Of a stretch of DNA of 64,000 nt, positions 48,859-59,396 are shown in pieces; the first letter of the stretch is position 1; every line of letters starts with the position of its first letter. Source of the DNA: Dactylellina haptotyla (lineage: Eukaryota; Ascomycota; Orbiliomycetes; Orbiliales; Orbiliaceae); NCBI GenBank assembly GCA_031310005.1, contig CM062383.1:2542001-2606000 (forward strand), given 5' to 3'. The notes under the pieces are model-generated. The model had not been told where the DNA came from. It worked only from the letters and a program-made list of their open reading frames with translations, and searched no databases. The translations under genes were made by a program, and so were the position numbers.

Positions 48859-50385
48859 TTATAAGATTTGTATTTTAGGATTTCGAAGATGTATTATCGC
48901 TGATCTTACCCCCTTTGGAGAAGTCTTGAAGTGTGGGGTAGGCGGCCCGTATGTTATCTCGTAGGTTTGCATGACTCTTTCTCCAAGGATCTTCTTGGTT
49001 TCTTCTTCCGCCATAGGCACTGTGGCACGAACATGTTCAATATTCGCAAACTTTTCACTTAATAACGGCAACAGATATGAATAATCAATAGTAGGTTTTG
49101 CGATGGGATTGAAGTGTGTAAGGTCGAGACACTTAATATTAGGGTAACTAAGTGTAACCGCGGCAATCTTAAAGTTGTTGCTATGTGTTAATAGTCATAT
49201 ATGTAAAGCGGAAGCAGCACGTTGCGGCAGAAAAATATGACTTACCCTTTTGGAAAACGTTCCTAGCGTGGCGTGAAGCCCCAGTTCCATAACTTTCAAG
49301 GGATCGATGGGCCACCAGTCGTTCAGAGCACGGTTTGTCGCCGGGTTCTCTCTTATATGTAGTATTGTAACGGCAGGCAACGACCAGAACCGACCCTGTG
49401 AGTTTCGAAGGTTTCTACATTCGTAGAAAGGATACTCGGCATGGCCCCGATGACTAGCGTCATAATTGTCGGCCAGCCAATCGTCGAAAACAAATTTGGT
49501 AACCGTTTCCGTGCAAGGTTTGAGAATTTTCGCGAGACCAGCCAAGAACTTCCGGGTCATGTCTGTGCGCGCCCGCCCACCAGGCCAATAACTTATCCCT
49601 AACATCTCTAAGCATGCGTGGGGACGTAATGGGTCTAACTCAACGATTTTATCAGGATGGTATGCGAGAGCTTCTATTCCGTACCCGAGGTCAAGCCCAT
49701 TCTCGACATCTACGACTAGATTCTTGAGACCGAGACATCCCGTTACAACTACTCTTATGCCCTCAAAAAGTAGGATAAGTGGAATATCGTCGGAGTTAGA
49801 AAAGGTGGCTGACTTCAGGTTTGAAAAGTAAGGTAGAAAGATTTGGATGGTTGCCGAAATATCATCAAGCTGACAGCTACAGTGTACCTTTCTTGATTTC
49901 TCTGGCAAGAGCTTGCATCCTGCAGTAGTAGTTACCACCAGCTTTCTGTCGTATATGAGCTGTCTAGTTAGATTATATCAAGATTTTCTCTCTTTCTATT
50001 TCAAAGGACAAGGTATCGTGGAAAAAACTCTCCAGGTGCTCAGGGGATAGGGGATCATGCATGTGTTCAAACCGGAGAATTGTGCGATCAGATAAGGGAC
50101 TTACCTGACTAGATAGCCATCGTTTTTATAGATATTTAACAATGTGTCTGTATTTTTAGGAGACAAGCGCATTAAACTGCTGTTAAAACCATATTCAATA
50201 GTGCAGCAGCTATGGAAGTGTCGCCTTATCGATTCGTAGAACTGTCGACAAGTTGTGGCTACCTGGATCATATAGCTGGGGTAGCTCCTGTCAAAATCGG
50301 ATAGGTAACCTTCCATTTCTTCACTGATGACATCTTCGAGAATATCGTCCAAGATCTCCGTGGGCAGATCCAAGAGTTTTCGCAT
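48859..50385 (-). CDS. F-box-like protein, copy 1
   Basis: Exons 50105-50385, 49246-49945 and 48859-49167 on the minus strand give 429 residues. The N-terminus is F-box-like: LLDLPTEILDDILEDVISEE, then TCRQFYESIRRHFHSC. F-box proteins link substrates to SCF ubiquitin ligases through Skp1. The rest resembles the degenerate leucine-rich region of fungal F-box proteins (FSNLKSATF, CLGLKNLVVDVENG, LEMLGISYWPGG, WSLPAVTILHIRENP). No substrate can be inferred. Splice sites were set by comparison with the second copy at 51697, whose exon 1 (281 nt) and last exon (309 nt) have identical lengths. It is head-to-head with the array gene at 50980, 594 bp apart. Confidence 0.8.
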
Positions 50386-50979
50386 GTTAAGCTAATATTG
50401 AGCAATGTATATGATACTTGAGAGTGGTACGTTTTTGATGATTCGTTTCTCCGCCTTGCTGCATAGCAGTTGCACTACAGCAGTGGACAGTCTTGGCGGT
50501 ATACTTGGGCTGGCTGTGAAAGAAGCGTTGCAGCAACAGAAACCTCCCCCCTGTTTGTGCCACTTGACAATCTTGTTCTAGCTTGATATTTACATACTCA
50601 GATTTATTCTGCCTGAAGGGAGTTTCAAAGGACATAGACGACAGCTGGGCTAGCTTTAACTCCCTCATCCCCGCTCTAGATGACTTTTACTTGATCCCTA
50701 GCTTAGCCGGTAATTCTTACGACTTGGATCCATCTTGAAAAATCGAATTGATGCCCAAAATCGGTAACCCCGAATAACATATATTCAAGGTAGGCGGCTA
50801 CCAACTCACATTATAATAAGAGTCTTACATCTATAACTTGTCATTCTCTAGTTCTTTACACTCGCTCTACAGATCCTGCATCTATTAATTTGCTAATCTC
50901 AGACACAAGCGAGTAGAGCCGAGAGCTGGCACTAATCGATACCTCCCAAAAAGTAACAAGTCCTCTGCCTGAAGTGCAA
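50386..50979. other. Divergent promoter region of F-box copy 1 and array gene 1
   Basis: The 594 bp between the divergent starts contain no protein-like frame. A 93-codon minus-strand frame (50387-50668) is judged random. Confidence 0.45.
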
Positions 50980-51396
50980 ATGAATCCTCCAGCTCTCTTC
51001 AAACTCGTAGTTATGAGGAATGACAGTAGTTGGGATAAGGCCAAGAGTTGGGCATACGATAGCTGGGAGCACCCCGCCCCTAGCATTTCAGACACGTCGC
51101 TCTTTCAGTGTCAAAATTTCTGTGGACCGTCCCTCGACTTTCTTTCGAAAACGATTGATAAAATCAACGAGAATAAGGAACTCAAAGAAACTGGTTGCAA
51201 GTATTACCTTGTCGGCGTTGATACTGGCCGATGGGGGGGAAGTTGGAGGCAGAGATGTATTGTGCTGAAGTTAGTAAAACCAAAAGAGGAATTCGAGGCC
51301 TTTATGAAACCAAAGCTAGTTTTGGACTCCAGTGGGGCTGATTTGTGCACGCCCACAGCGTCGGACTATGGAGATGGAACGTCGGCTGATATATAG
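50980..51396 (+). CDS. Array gene 1: unknown single-domain protein
   Basis: An intronless gene of 138 residues. The ATG at 50980 is chosen because it sits just before the conserved strand FKLVVMRND; a GTG two codons earlier is not a start in fungi. The domain then reads WEHPAP, a helix with CGPSLDFLSKTIDKINENKEL, a strand CKYYLVGVD and a final strand RCIVLKLVKP. The same order occurs in every member of the array. The tail is low complexity (Ser/Thr/Asp). There is no signal peptide, membrane segment or recognised family. It is head-to-head with F-box copy 1, an arrangement repeated at 51697-53720. Confidence 0.75.
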   Translation: MNPPALFKLVVMRNDSSWDKAKSWAYDSWEHPAPSISDTSLFQCQNFCGPSLDFLSKTIDKINENKELKETGCKYYLVGVDTGRWGGSWRQRCIVLKLVKPKEEFEAFMKPKLVLDSSGADLCTPTASDYGDGTSADI

Positions 51397-51696
51397 AGAT
51401 AGATGGAAAAGCCGCTTTAGCTAGCTAGCTATGTATGGTCTCGCAGGCCAGACAACACAACAAAAATCTGCTATATACATAGATACTTTCGTTATTCGTC
51501 TAGTGAAACTCAGTACTTAGAACATGTATCACAAAAGTTCGATCAAGTTAAAATATGCCGCAGTTCTTCATTTGGACCTAGTTACCTCGATACCACATTT
51601 CTCAATCTAGGTATTACGCTAATAACGCAAAATAAAATATAAAAAGGGTCATTTTGTTCCTATGTTGTAGATATATCCGGTCTTGAGACATATAAT
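51397..51696. other. Intergenic region
   Basis: Exactly 300 bp between the array gene 1 stop and the F-box copy 2 stop; AT-rich convergent 3' region, nothing else seen. Confidence 0.5.
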
Positions 51697-53119
51697 TTAT
51701 GTATGTGAATTTCTGAGTGTTTTCAAATAAATTGTCGCCGACAAATGTTTCCGATCAGTTATGCGGGGGTATAGATTGTGGGGGCCGTATGTTATTTCAT
51801 AATTCTTTATTAATTCTGGGCCGAGGATTTTTTGGGTGATTTCCTCCGTGGTCGAAACCGTAGTACGGACTTGTTTGACACTCGGTGAAAATCGTTCAAT
51901 AGCGGTTATGATATCTTGATGACTTATGGTATCCCTATTCTCAGGGAGATCGTCCTGAATATCGACAAACTCGACATTCGGGAAGATTCTCACCCACTCT
52001 GAAATCTAAAACACCCTTATTAAAAACTATACTCAAAATTTCGGGGGGAAATAAGAGGGAGAAAGCGAAACTGCGTACTCTCTTTGAATATGTGCCCTCA
52101 AAGTAAGGATAACGTGTCCCCATAAAGACAATGATTTTCAAGTCGGTGACCTTCTTAGGGTCAATTGAAAACCACTTGTCCAACGCTATACCACATTGAA
52201 ACTTTTCCTTCACAATAAGCGTTGTCATTGCTGGTAACGACCACAAACGATCGCTTCGTGTCCTTTCGTATGTCGGCAGGGAGTCCTTCAATACGAACCA
52301 GTACCGTGAACTAATTTCCCAATCACGAATTGCGAACCTAGTTACGGTCTTTGTGGCTGGTGTGAGGACTTTGGCGAAGATCTCTACGAGGTTTTTACTC
52401 ATATGCTCGTTCGATTTACCGTATGGCTCGAAGCTTATGCTTAGTGCCTCTAACCGCGCATGAGGATGTGACGGGTCGACTTCGCTTATCTCGTAATCTC
52501 TGAATGTAAGTAGGTCCTGATGCTCGTAGTGGCGGAAGCATATAAAAAGATCCTTCAGACCGAGACATTCTGTTACGACGGTTTTTATCCCTTCTGTAAA
52601 CGGGATAACTAGCATTTCTTGTGCCTTATAGAAATTCGCAACCCTTAGGCTAGAAAAATGAGGCAGCAAGTCATGAATAGCCCCAGATATGGATGTATTG
52701 TTGTCATCCATGATATGTCCATAACTAGCTTTGCAGTGAATCACAAGTATCCTGTCGTAGATTAGTAGGAGTCCAACGTTTTTGCGTCAGCCAAATATTA
52801 AGAAACCCAAGGCTCCTGAGTAGCGATGGTACACTCACCTGACCAAATATCCATAATCTTTATATATCTTCAATCTTTCTTCTCTTCGTAGAAAAGTACG
52901 CTGTATATCTCCTTGGCGTTCAAATTCAAGCTCACAACAGGCGTAGAGGTGGCGACGGATCGATTCATAGAATACACGACAAGTCAAAGCTATCTGACCC
53001 GTCTTCAAAACGGTAGTGGATCGTTCAGGATCGTATAGATAGAGCTCGAGTTCTTCACTGATGGCTTCTTTGAGGATATCATCTAGAATCTCGACTGGTA
53101 GATCTAAGAGCGCCCGCAT
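51697..53119 (-). CDS. F-box-like protein, copy 2
   Basis: Exons 52839-53119, 52079-52751 and 51697-52005 give 420 residues. The layout matches copy 1: a first exon of 281 nt ending in GTCAG, a shorter middle exon (673 against 700 nt) and a last exon of 309 nt. The F-box-like start is LLDLPVEILDDILKEAISEE, then LTCRVFYESIRRHLYACC. Later shared blocks include CLGLKDLFI, HPHARLEALSISFEP, LWSLPAMTTLIVKE and NYEITYGP. The two proteins are clearly paralogous but well diverged, so the duplication is not recent. Both copies keep open frames, which argues that both are under selection. Confidence 0.8.
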
Positions 53120-53250
53120 TGAGATCTTTGTGGGTTGTTACGCTTTCGCGTAAGAGTTATAGATTAAAATTTTGATTTTCTACCAGTTTATCAGATGGTC
53201 GAAACGCAGTTGCGGCGCTGCGTTTGCAAGAAAAAGAGCTGTAGCTGTTA
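53120..53250. other. Short spacer upstream of F-box copy 2
   Basis: Only about 130 bp lie between the F-box copy 2 start and the decayed array copy, against 594 bp in the first unit, suggesting deletion or decay here. Confidence 0.35.
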
Positions 53251-53720
53251 GTGACCATCGTGCCAGCCGCCAGCACGCAGCGTATGATGAGGGGGTGCTT
53301 CACCACGTACAAAACTTTGGGTTCAGATCCTATCGAAAATTGGCATATATTTAAATCGAAGTTCAGATATATCGATATTGACCCTAGTCCTGATCTCAGA
53401 TATTGGAGATCATGGAAGTCACAATCTCGACACTTAATTAGCCTCGCGACGAGGAAAGACGGGAGTGAAACAGCCGACCCCACAATTGTTGTAAATTCCA
53501 ACCCAACACGCTGCTGGCCAGCCATAGTCCAGTCTGGTTACGAGACTGGCCATAGTCAACATATGCCATCAAACAGGCGGTGTGTTGTCTTGAAGTTGAC
53601 CAAGTTCAGATAAGAATTCGAGGCCGTATCTAGACCAAAGGCTTTACTTACATCCGCAATTTCGGAATATGGAAGAAAGTCCGGCAGATCCTGCCTGTGG
53701 TGTAGGGTAGTCTTACGTTA
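53251..53720 (+). pseudogene. Decayed copy of array gene 1
   Basis: The 3' part is clearly homologous to array gene 1. RRCVVLKLTKF, then after a stop EFEAVSRPKALL and SEYG, match RQRCIVLKLVKPKEEFEAFMKPKLVL and SDYG of gene 1. At the DNA level AAGAATTCGAGGCCGTATCT pairs with GAGGAATTCGAGGCCTTTAT. A TAA stop interrupts the frame at 53612, and about 27 nt are missing just before the final SEYG match. The upstream part is barely alignable (DPSPDL against HPAPSI), so the 5' limit is uncertain. This is a host gene relic, lying in the same position relative to F-box copy 2 as gene 1 does to copy 1. Confidence 0.6.
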
Positions 53721-54348
53721 AAAATAATTAGAATCGCTGGTTGAACACGGTTGGGGAATCTGTACTGTTTTCGTGACATGGAACTACCACGGCGACAGTG
53801 TTCGAGAATCAGAGATGGTTTGCTACATTCGAGGGACGATACATGAGTACAAGTAGTTGAGTATGACCCGTTTCAAGGTAAATATGTAGATGAATTTACT
53901 GAAGGACAATAAAGTCGTGAAAGAAATCGAGTTCATCATCTTATTGAAATAAACCGTAAGCCTGCCTAAGCGTCTAAGCTTTTTGAGAAAGATTGTGGGA
54001 TGTTCTGCAGTTCAACACATCAATATTGATGGCATTTTCATAGTTGATACCATTACGTAGGACAGGTACGGAGAATTCGCACGGCTGGCTGGGTCACTGC
54101 CTGTTGCCAGTCCATGGATCCACACTACGGGAGGCAAATTGTTGGCACGGTTAACCCCGCTTCTGGTAGGGCTTTCTTTCATCGCTCTCTATTTGCAACG
54201 TTTGTTTAGTTCATAAACATCGGTAATGCATCATATTCATCTTCACGGCTAGCCTTTAATTCGCAACTGAAAACTCCGGCGACCATGTCCCATTGAAAAT
54301 ACCAGTTCGGTCGACTCTAAAATTATAGGAGACACAGTTACGCCAAAA
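53721..54348. other. Intergenic region
   Basis: About 630 bp with only short frames. It should contain the promoter of array gene 2. Nothing else is supported. Confidence 0.45.
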
Positions 54349-55179
54349 ATGTCCCTCCCACCACCTTACAAACTTGTTGTGTGGAAAAATGAGGAGGATA
54401 ATCCCAACTTCGAGGGAGTACATGCGTCAGTCTTTGACCACGGAGAGAATCCAATGCCGACCCTCAAGCCTGATTCGCTTCAAAGACTTCTCTACTGTTC
54501 TCCAGGAAGTATAAAGTTTATCGAGGACCTCATCACAGGTATCAATTCTAGCTCGGAAATCCAAGGATCTGGCTACGCGTACAGCCTCTACGCCATGGGC
54601 GTTCCCACGAAACCAAAGGACGATTATCGACATTGCGCTCATATATTGAAGCTTATTAATCGAAACACCTCTCTCAATGATTCTGAAGTGGTAAGTAAGC
54701 CACTCGAAAAAGAAAATGACGACATCAGTCAGTCAGGAACCTCGACATTCCTACCTCCGTATCATTTAGCGATCTTTCCGAAAAATGGCACGAGCCAGGT
54801 TCCAGCATACTGGACAAGCTTCGGAGTCTTGGAAGACCCGACGCTGGGATTTGATACCAAATCGAAGGCTACAGATGGGAAAGAAACCCCTCTACTCAAT
54901 ATTTGCAGCTGGCCTGCTGGATATCTCAAAGCTATTGAACAGATCAGCCAATCTATCAACAAACCTGAAAACGTGCGTGGCAGATACTGCGTCCACGGGA
55001 TGAGTCAATACCTTGAAGACACCCCTTGCTATATTGCGTGGAAACTTGCCGATGGCCAGACTTTAATGAAAATTATTGAAGCTGGGGCTGATATTGAAGC
55101 TAGCGCTGCAGACGGAGAAGATAGTGAATGCAATTTTGAATCTGGCATGGGTACTCCTACTTCATTCAATCTTGATTGA
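54349..55179 (+). CDS. Array gene 2: unknown protein with two copies of the array domain
   Basis: An intronless frame of 276 residues. Domain 1 (about 6-105) begins YKLVVWKNEE and has FDHGENPMP, a helix SIKFIEDLITGIN and a last strand HILKLIN. An acidic Ser-rich linker follows. Domain 2 (about 140-240) begins YHLAIFPKNG and has LEDPTLG, CSWPAGYLKAIEQISQSIN, GRYCVHGM and YIAWKLADG. The tail is acidic (about 245-276). No signal peptide, membrane span or catalytic motif is seen. Domain 2 is more like the second domains of genes 3 and 4 than like domain 1, so the internal duplication pre-dates the gene copies. Function unknown. Confidence 0.77.
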   Translation: MSLPPPYKLVVWKNEEDNPNFEGVHASVFDHGENPMPTLKPDSLQRLLYCSPGSIKFIEDLITGINSSSEIQGSGYAYSLYAMGVPTKPKDDYRHCAHILKLINRNTSLNDSEVVSKPLEKENDDISQSGTSTFLPPYHLAIFPKNGTSQVPAYWTSFGVLEDPTLGFDTKSKATDGKETPLLNICSWPAGYLKAIEQISQSINKPENVRGRYCVHGMSQYLEDTPCYIAWKLADGQTLMKIIEAGADIEASAADGEDSECNFESGMGTPTSFNLD

Positions 55180-55863
55180 CTGACTTCTTCTCAGTTCACG
55201 CGGATACTTGTGTCTATTCATTGAAATTTGCTGAAATTTGACCTATCCGCTGGCCTAGCCGATAATCGATGTTCAAGTTGTGTCATCTCCTGCTAAATAG
55301 ATATTTTGTCACTTAATAGCCTTCGCACCTTGTCTAAAAATTTGGCATAAATTCTGCGCCACAAAATCATAAATACAAATGAGCACAGTTTTCTTATCGA
55401 AATCAAGTCGAGGAATGTCCTTCCCCGCTTTCCTCTGTCCTGTGTCACTTAGATCAACTCTTGGAAGTTTCAAGAATGCGAACCTAGTTCGTGTTGCCGC
55501 CGTACAATGTCTAGACGGAGGAATGCAAGGTGAGGTTGGAGGTCGTTAGTTTCATTGGAGCCAAGCCAAGACTACCGGAGCGCATGTGTTTCGCGAATTT
55601 CAGGCAACATTTGACCTGCGTATGGAAGACACTGGTTAGGACAAGGTAGTGAGGCTGAAGGCATCTGAATATTCTGGTTGATAAGCAGCTCTAGTTACGA
55701 AATAATCGCTTGAAAATTAACCGAAAACACCACCGAATCTTGTTTCTTACTTTAAATCAAATTCTCGTAGTCTTACAGGTTCTCCATGTCGTTTCTTCAC
55801 CAAGTTTTTCAAATCGAATTTAAGCCGTTCATCTTCTCGCCTATACTTTAAATTCCCAACAAG
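55180..55863. other. Intergenic region
   Basis: About 680 bp. No convincing array-domain remnant could be read in it. Presumed 3' untranslated region of gene 2 and promoter of gene 3. Confidence 0.45.
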
Positions 55864-56655
55864 ATGCCACTGCCTGCCTACAAACTCGTCATCTGGAGAA
55901 ACGAGAACAATGATCCAGAATGCAATGGAATCCATACCTCAACATTTGACTATATGGAAAATCCAGTCCCCCAACTTACCGGGAATTCGCTGCTAAAGCT
56001 TATCAATTGTTGCAGCGGGTCACTCAAGTTCACCGAAAAAGTCTTGAACGAGGTAAACTCGAAGCAAGAGGTCCAGAACTCCAATACTAAGTATTGCCTG
56101 GCTGCTATGGATATCTGGGGAGATAATTGGTGCCACCGCGGTCTTTTACTAAATTTGGTTGATTTTAATCCGTCTTCAAATAATTGCGACTCTACAAATA
56201 CGGCCAACTTAGACCGTGGTTCCAAACCTACTTCTGTCAATTTTCAGTCGCCAGTTTCGAAGAGCAAACCGCAACCACGATATAAATTCGCCGTCATCAG
56301 AGAAAACGACGACGGATCCCTATGGAGTACATGCCACGGATGTTCTGAAGATCCGATTCCTGAGGTTTACAGGGCTAAAACACCCGGAGTCTACCATATA
56401 ATTCACATGACTTGCTGGTCAAAGAAATATCACGAATTGATTGATAAGTTGACTCGCGAGTTAGATACTAGTCTGGAAGTAGCGGGGTATTCAGGCAGGT
56501 ACCATATTTGCGCTGTAGAGGGTCACGAAGACCAGGAGACTCGTGAGAACTGGCGTAGTGTGGTATGGGAACTGGTTGACACGCATAACTCTATCACGCG
56601 ACCATTTTCCAGCATTACAACAGGGACAATTACTCCTGCATCTACCATTTCGTAA
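55864..56655 (+). CDS. Array gene 3: unknown protein with two copies of the array domain
   Basis: Intronless, 263 residues. Domain 1 (about 5-100): YKLVIWRNEN, FDYMENPVP, CSGSLKFTEKVLNEVN, KYCLAAMDIWGDNW, LLLNLVDF. A Ser/Asn/Lys-rich linker is followed by domain 2 (about 140-240): YKFAVIRENDDGSLW, SEDPIPEVY, CWSKKYHELIDKLTREL, RYHICAVEGHED, VVWELVDT. The tail is Thr/Ser-rich. Its nearest relative is gene 4, with which it shares DGSL, the Cys-rich CHGC/CYDC segment and the order of both domains. There are no known catalytic residues. Function unknown; it could be a binding or scaffold protein. Confidence 0.77.
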   Translation: MPLPAYKLVIWRNENNDPECNGIHTSTFDYMENPVPQLTGNSLLKLINCCSGSLKFTEKVLNEVNSKQEVQNSNTKYCLAAMDIWGDNWCHRGLLLNLVDFNPSSNNCDSTNTANLDRGSKPTSVNFQSPVSKSKPQPRYKFAVIRENDDGSLWSTCHGCSEDPIPEVYRAKTPGVYHIIHMTCWSKKYHELIDKLTRELDTSLEVAGYSGRYHICAVEGHEDQETRENWRSVVWELVDTHNSITRPFSSITTGTITPASTIS

Positions 56656-57733
56656 TATATATTATCTCCTTATATTACATATATACACATACAGATATCT
56701 TAAAATCAACGTTGTGTCCAATAGTGGCGCATTCCAAATTCTTAGCTTGTATTTCCTCTCGTGTCGACGTCCTGGATATATCGCGATCAGAGGAATCTAA
56801 ATAAACACTTCACGGCATTTGACAGCCCTTTTACATATACATATCTACGTGACTAAAGAAGTTATCTGGCACCGTTCACACAGATATTTTAGCACAGACC
56901 TTCAATGAGGTTTCTTGCAAAATAGTAGGAATTTTTTGATAAGTACTAACTGATCACGCGACTTCTACAGACTAATATTTATCGATACGTAAATATCCCA
57001 AATATTCCAAAAAATGAGATGAGATGATCATCTATGATTTCTGTTGTTGTCTCATAAACCAAACCCTGTTCCAGTAAGATCAAATGTTTAGATGTTTAGG
57101 ATTCACTACAGAAATTAAGATCGCTAGACAACTGAATTGAGTAGAGAGTGTAGGTAATTTTTGTTTGTCTACGGCATGCACTCCAGGTAGCAGCAGGTTA
57201 ATCTTCGACCCACGCGATTGGCGATAAGTAGCATGACCCAAACTGCCTAGCTTGACAGAGTCTTGCAGATGTGCATATGACAACAATATTTATTTTCACA
57301 CGACGTTTGAGGAATTGATTCAAAATATCTTTAAATTCTCTTCAAATTATCACAGGTCCTATATTTAATATCCCGAATGCCTATTCCCAAACCTTTTGGC
57401 GAAGTAGATTGGGGATAGACCTTTCAGACGTGTGGGGCTACCAACACGAATATTAAATTACAACAGCTTTGTACGAAGTATGGTATGGTATACTAAAGGC
57501 TGGAGCCCGACAGAACTCCTGAGACCCCTTTTTCTTGGCGAATACGGCGAATACATCATTCTCAAACTCTGATTAACAGACCAAAGCCTCCATTCTAGTT
57601 TTAAATACAGCGCTACAGGCAATTTCTCCTTTCTGAAATATCGTTTAAACGTTATACACGTGTCGCAATCTCACAATTCAGGCTGGGGATAGAAATACTC
57701 ATACATTCACTAAGGAATACTAGGATCGCTAGA
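56656..57733. other. Intergenic region
   Basis: About 1.1 kb, the largest spacer inside the array, AT-rich. I looked for a further decayed array copy and found none that I could defend. Confidence 0.45.
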
Positions 57734-58540
57734 ATGTGGCTCCCACTATACAAACTGGTAATCTGGCGGAGTGAAGGCAGTCATATCACGACAATGGATT
57801 ACATGGAAAGTCCGATTCTAAAGCGTTTAGATGATTCGCTTCTTGGACTCATTAATTGCGATGTTTCTTCGCTTGAAGTTACGGAAGAGATGCTCAGAAA
57901 AGTGAACTCAACCCCTGAAATTCAGAAGTCGCGTTTTAAGTACGTTCTTGTCCGTACGGAGAGCAGAGGTTCCAGCTACCACAACCCTAGTTACGGTTTC
58001 GTTTTTAAATTGGCTGATTTCGGCCCAAAGTCCAGCGTTTCTGTGAAAGAGAGCACCGTTCCATCCGAAGACTCCAAAATCATCCCCAAACCCATTACGA
58101 AACCGAAAATCGAAAGTGTCATACCCATAGACTCCAAACCATCAGTTTCAACCCGCAACTTCCACCCGCAGTATATGTTTGCGGTTATAAAGACCAAGGT
58201 TGATGGATCCCTTTTTCATATATGTTACGACTGTGCCGATAATCCGATCACTGGGGTCTATCAGGGGAGCCAATTGATCAACATATATTCTTGGCCGGAG
58301 ATATATCACGAACTGCTCAATAAACTCACCCGCAAAATTAACGGAAATCAGGAATTGTTAGGGGCTAGTGGAAAATATTATCTTTCCGGGGCGGGCGTGT
58401 ATGAAGATGAAAAATCTCGTTATGTTGTATGGAGATTTGTTGATACGGGGTCTCATTCTGTAGATTTATTGTCTCAAACTGGGGACGACGATTCAGTATC
58501 TTCCTCTGGGATTGTCACTCCCACGTCGACTGTTTTTTGA
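57734..58540 (+). CDS. Array gene 4: unknown protein with two copies of the array domain
   Basis: Intronless, 268 residues. Domain 1 (about 5-95): YKLVIWRSEGS, MDYMESPIL, SLEVTEEMLRKVN, KYVLVRTE, GFVFKLADF. The linker is Ser/Pro/Lys-rich. Domain 2 (about 145-245): YMFAVIKTKVDGSLF, CADNPITGVY, SWPEIYHELLNKLTRKIN, KYYLSGAGVYEDEK, VVWRFVDT. The tail is Ser/Asp-rich and ends SGIVTPTSTVF, close to the ending of gene 3 (TGTITPASTIS). Domain 1 lacks about ten residues after the first strand compared with gene 3. Function unknown. Confidence 0.77.
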   Translation: MWLPLYKLVIWRSEGSHITTMDYMESPILKRLDDSLLGLINCDVSSLEVTEEMLRKVNSTPEIQKSRFKYVLVRTESRGSSYHNPSYGFVFKLADFGPKSSVSVKESTVPSEDSKIIPKPITKPKIESVIPIDSKPSVSTRNFHPQYMFAVIKTKVDGSLFHICYDCADNPITGVYQGSQLINIYSWPEIYHELLNKLTRKINGNQELLGASGKYYLSGAGVYEDEKSRYVVWRFVDTGSHSVDLLSQTGDDDSVSSSGIVTPTSTVF

Positions 58541-58916
58541 TTCTGGAAATTACTCATGCCTTAACTGTTGCCTACCTTACAACTCTTCTAGCAGTGGTGT
58601 TTTCAATACATGTATACAGGTTTTAGGTCATGATTTGTCGTTCCGTTAATTTGGCATTGTGACCCCAAACTGATCTGCGGGTTTCTTTTTGGACATCGAG
58701 CAGTGAATGATCACCAGCGTATTCGACAGTGAAGTGTAGCGATCTGCTGATGATATTCTCCCCAAAATATAAGCATAGATAAACATACTATTTGATAAGT
58801 CGGTATAGTATGAGTTCGGCTTTCTAAATTTCAAACTTCCCGGATAGAATTCCATATACTCTCAATGTCAACCCCAAATTCGCGGTCTATCAATCCATTC
58901 GGAAAATTCTTCGAAA
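58541..58916. other. Intergenic region
   Basis: About 375 bp between array genes 4 and 5; AT-rich, nothing supported. Confidence 0.45.
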
Positions 58917-59396
58917 ATGCCGGTCACCAAGTTCCCTTTCCCCTACAAACTCGCGGTTTTTAAAAAAGATCTCAGCAAGGATGACTGGGCGAAATCTAGC
59001 ATCACAATATTCGACTGCGCGGAAGATCCACTCCCGCCCGACGAATACGGCACCAACCACGACCACCTACGCAAGTTCTGTACTGAGGCTTTGAAGAAAA
59101 TCGAAGCCGTTCTACACTCGCTCAACTATGATCCGATAATCGAGAGTCTTCGCTACACATGGATCATCAAATCTGTTCATATCGACTTCAAGACTGAGAG
59201 TCGCCAACAGGAGTTCATGGTTGTTTTCGTTTTAAGAGATAACATGCAAGCGTTTGAGAATCATTTTAGGGAGCGAGACGAGGACCGGGATGGATGGCGC
59301 GGAAAGATGTCACCGGCGGGGTCTTGGGCCCGGACACCTTCTCCCGAGCCTGAGAAGAAGGCTAGGTGGGATGACAGAGGTATGGAAAAGTGGTGA
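58917..59396 (+). CDS. Array gene 5: unknown single-domain protein with charged tail
   Basis: Intronless, 159 residues. One domain (about 8-115): YKLAVFKKDLSKDDW, FDCAEDPLPPDEYG, LRKFCTEALKKIEAVLHSLN, YTWIIKSVHI and EFMVVFVLRDN. The tail is highly charged (ERDEDRDGW, then SPEPEKKARWDD) and probably disordered. Together with genes 6 and 7 it forms a diverged subgroup whose last strand reads FxVVF or FAIIV. No localisation signal is obvious. Function unknown. Confidence 0.75.
   Translation: MPVTKFPFPYKLAVFKKDLSKDDWAKSSITIFDCAEDPLPPDEYGTNHDHLRKFCTEALKKIEAVLHSLNYDPIIESLRYTWIIKSVHIDFKTESRQQEFMVVFVLRDNMQAFENHFRERDEDRDGWRGKMSPAGSWARTPSPEPEKKARWDDRGMEKW

Noticed and set aside
53157-53525. 122-codon minus-strand frame upstream of F-box copy 2
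   Set aside because: Overlaps the array-gene relic and has no counterpart upstream of F-box copy 1.
55180-57733. Further decayed array copies in the spacers between genes 2, 3 and 4
   Set aside because: No segment shows the Y-K-L-V strand or closing strand in any frame well enough to claim.
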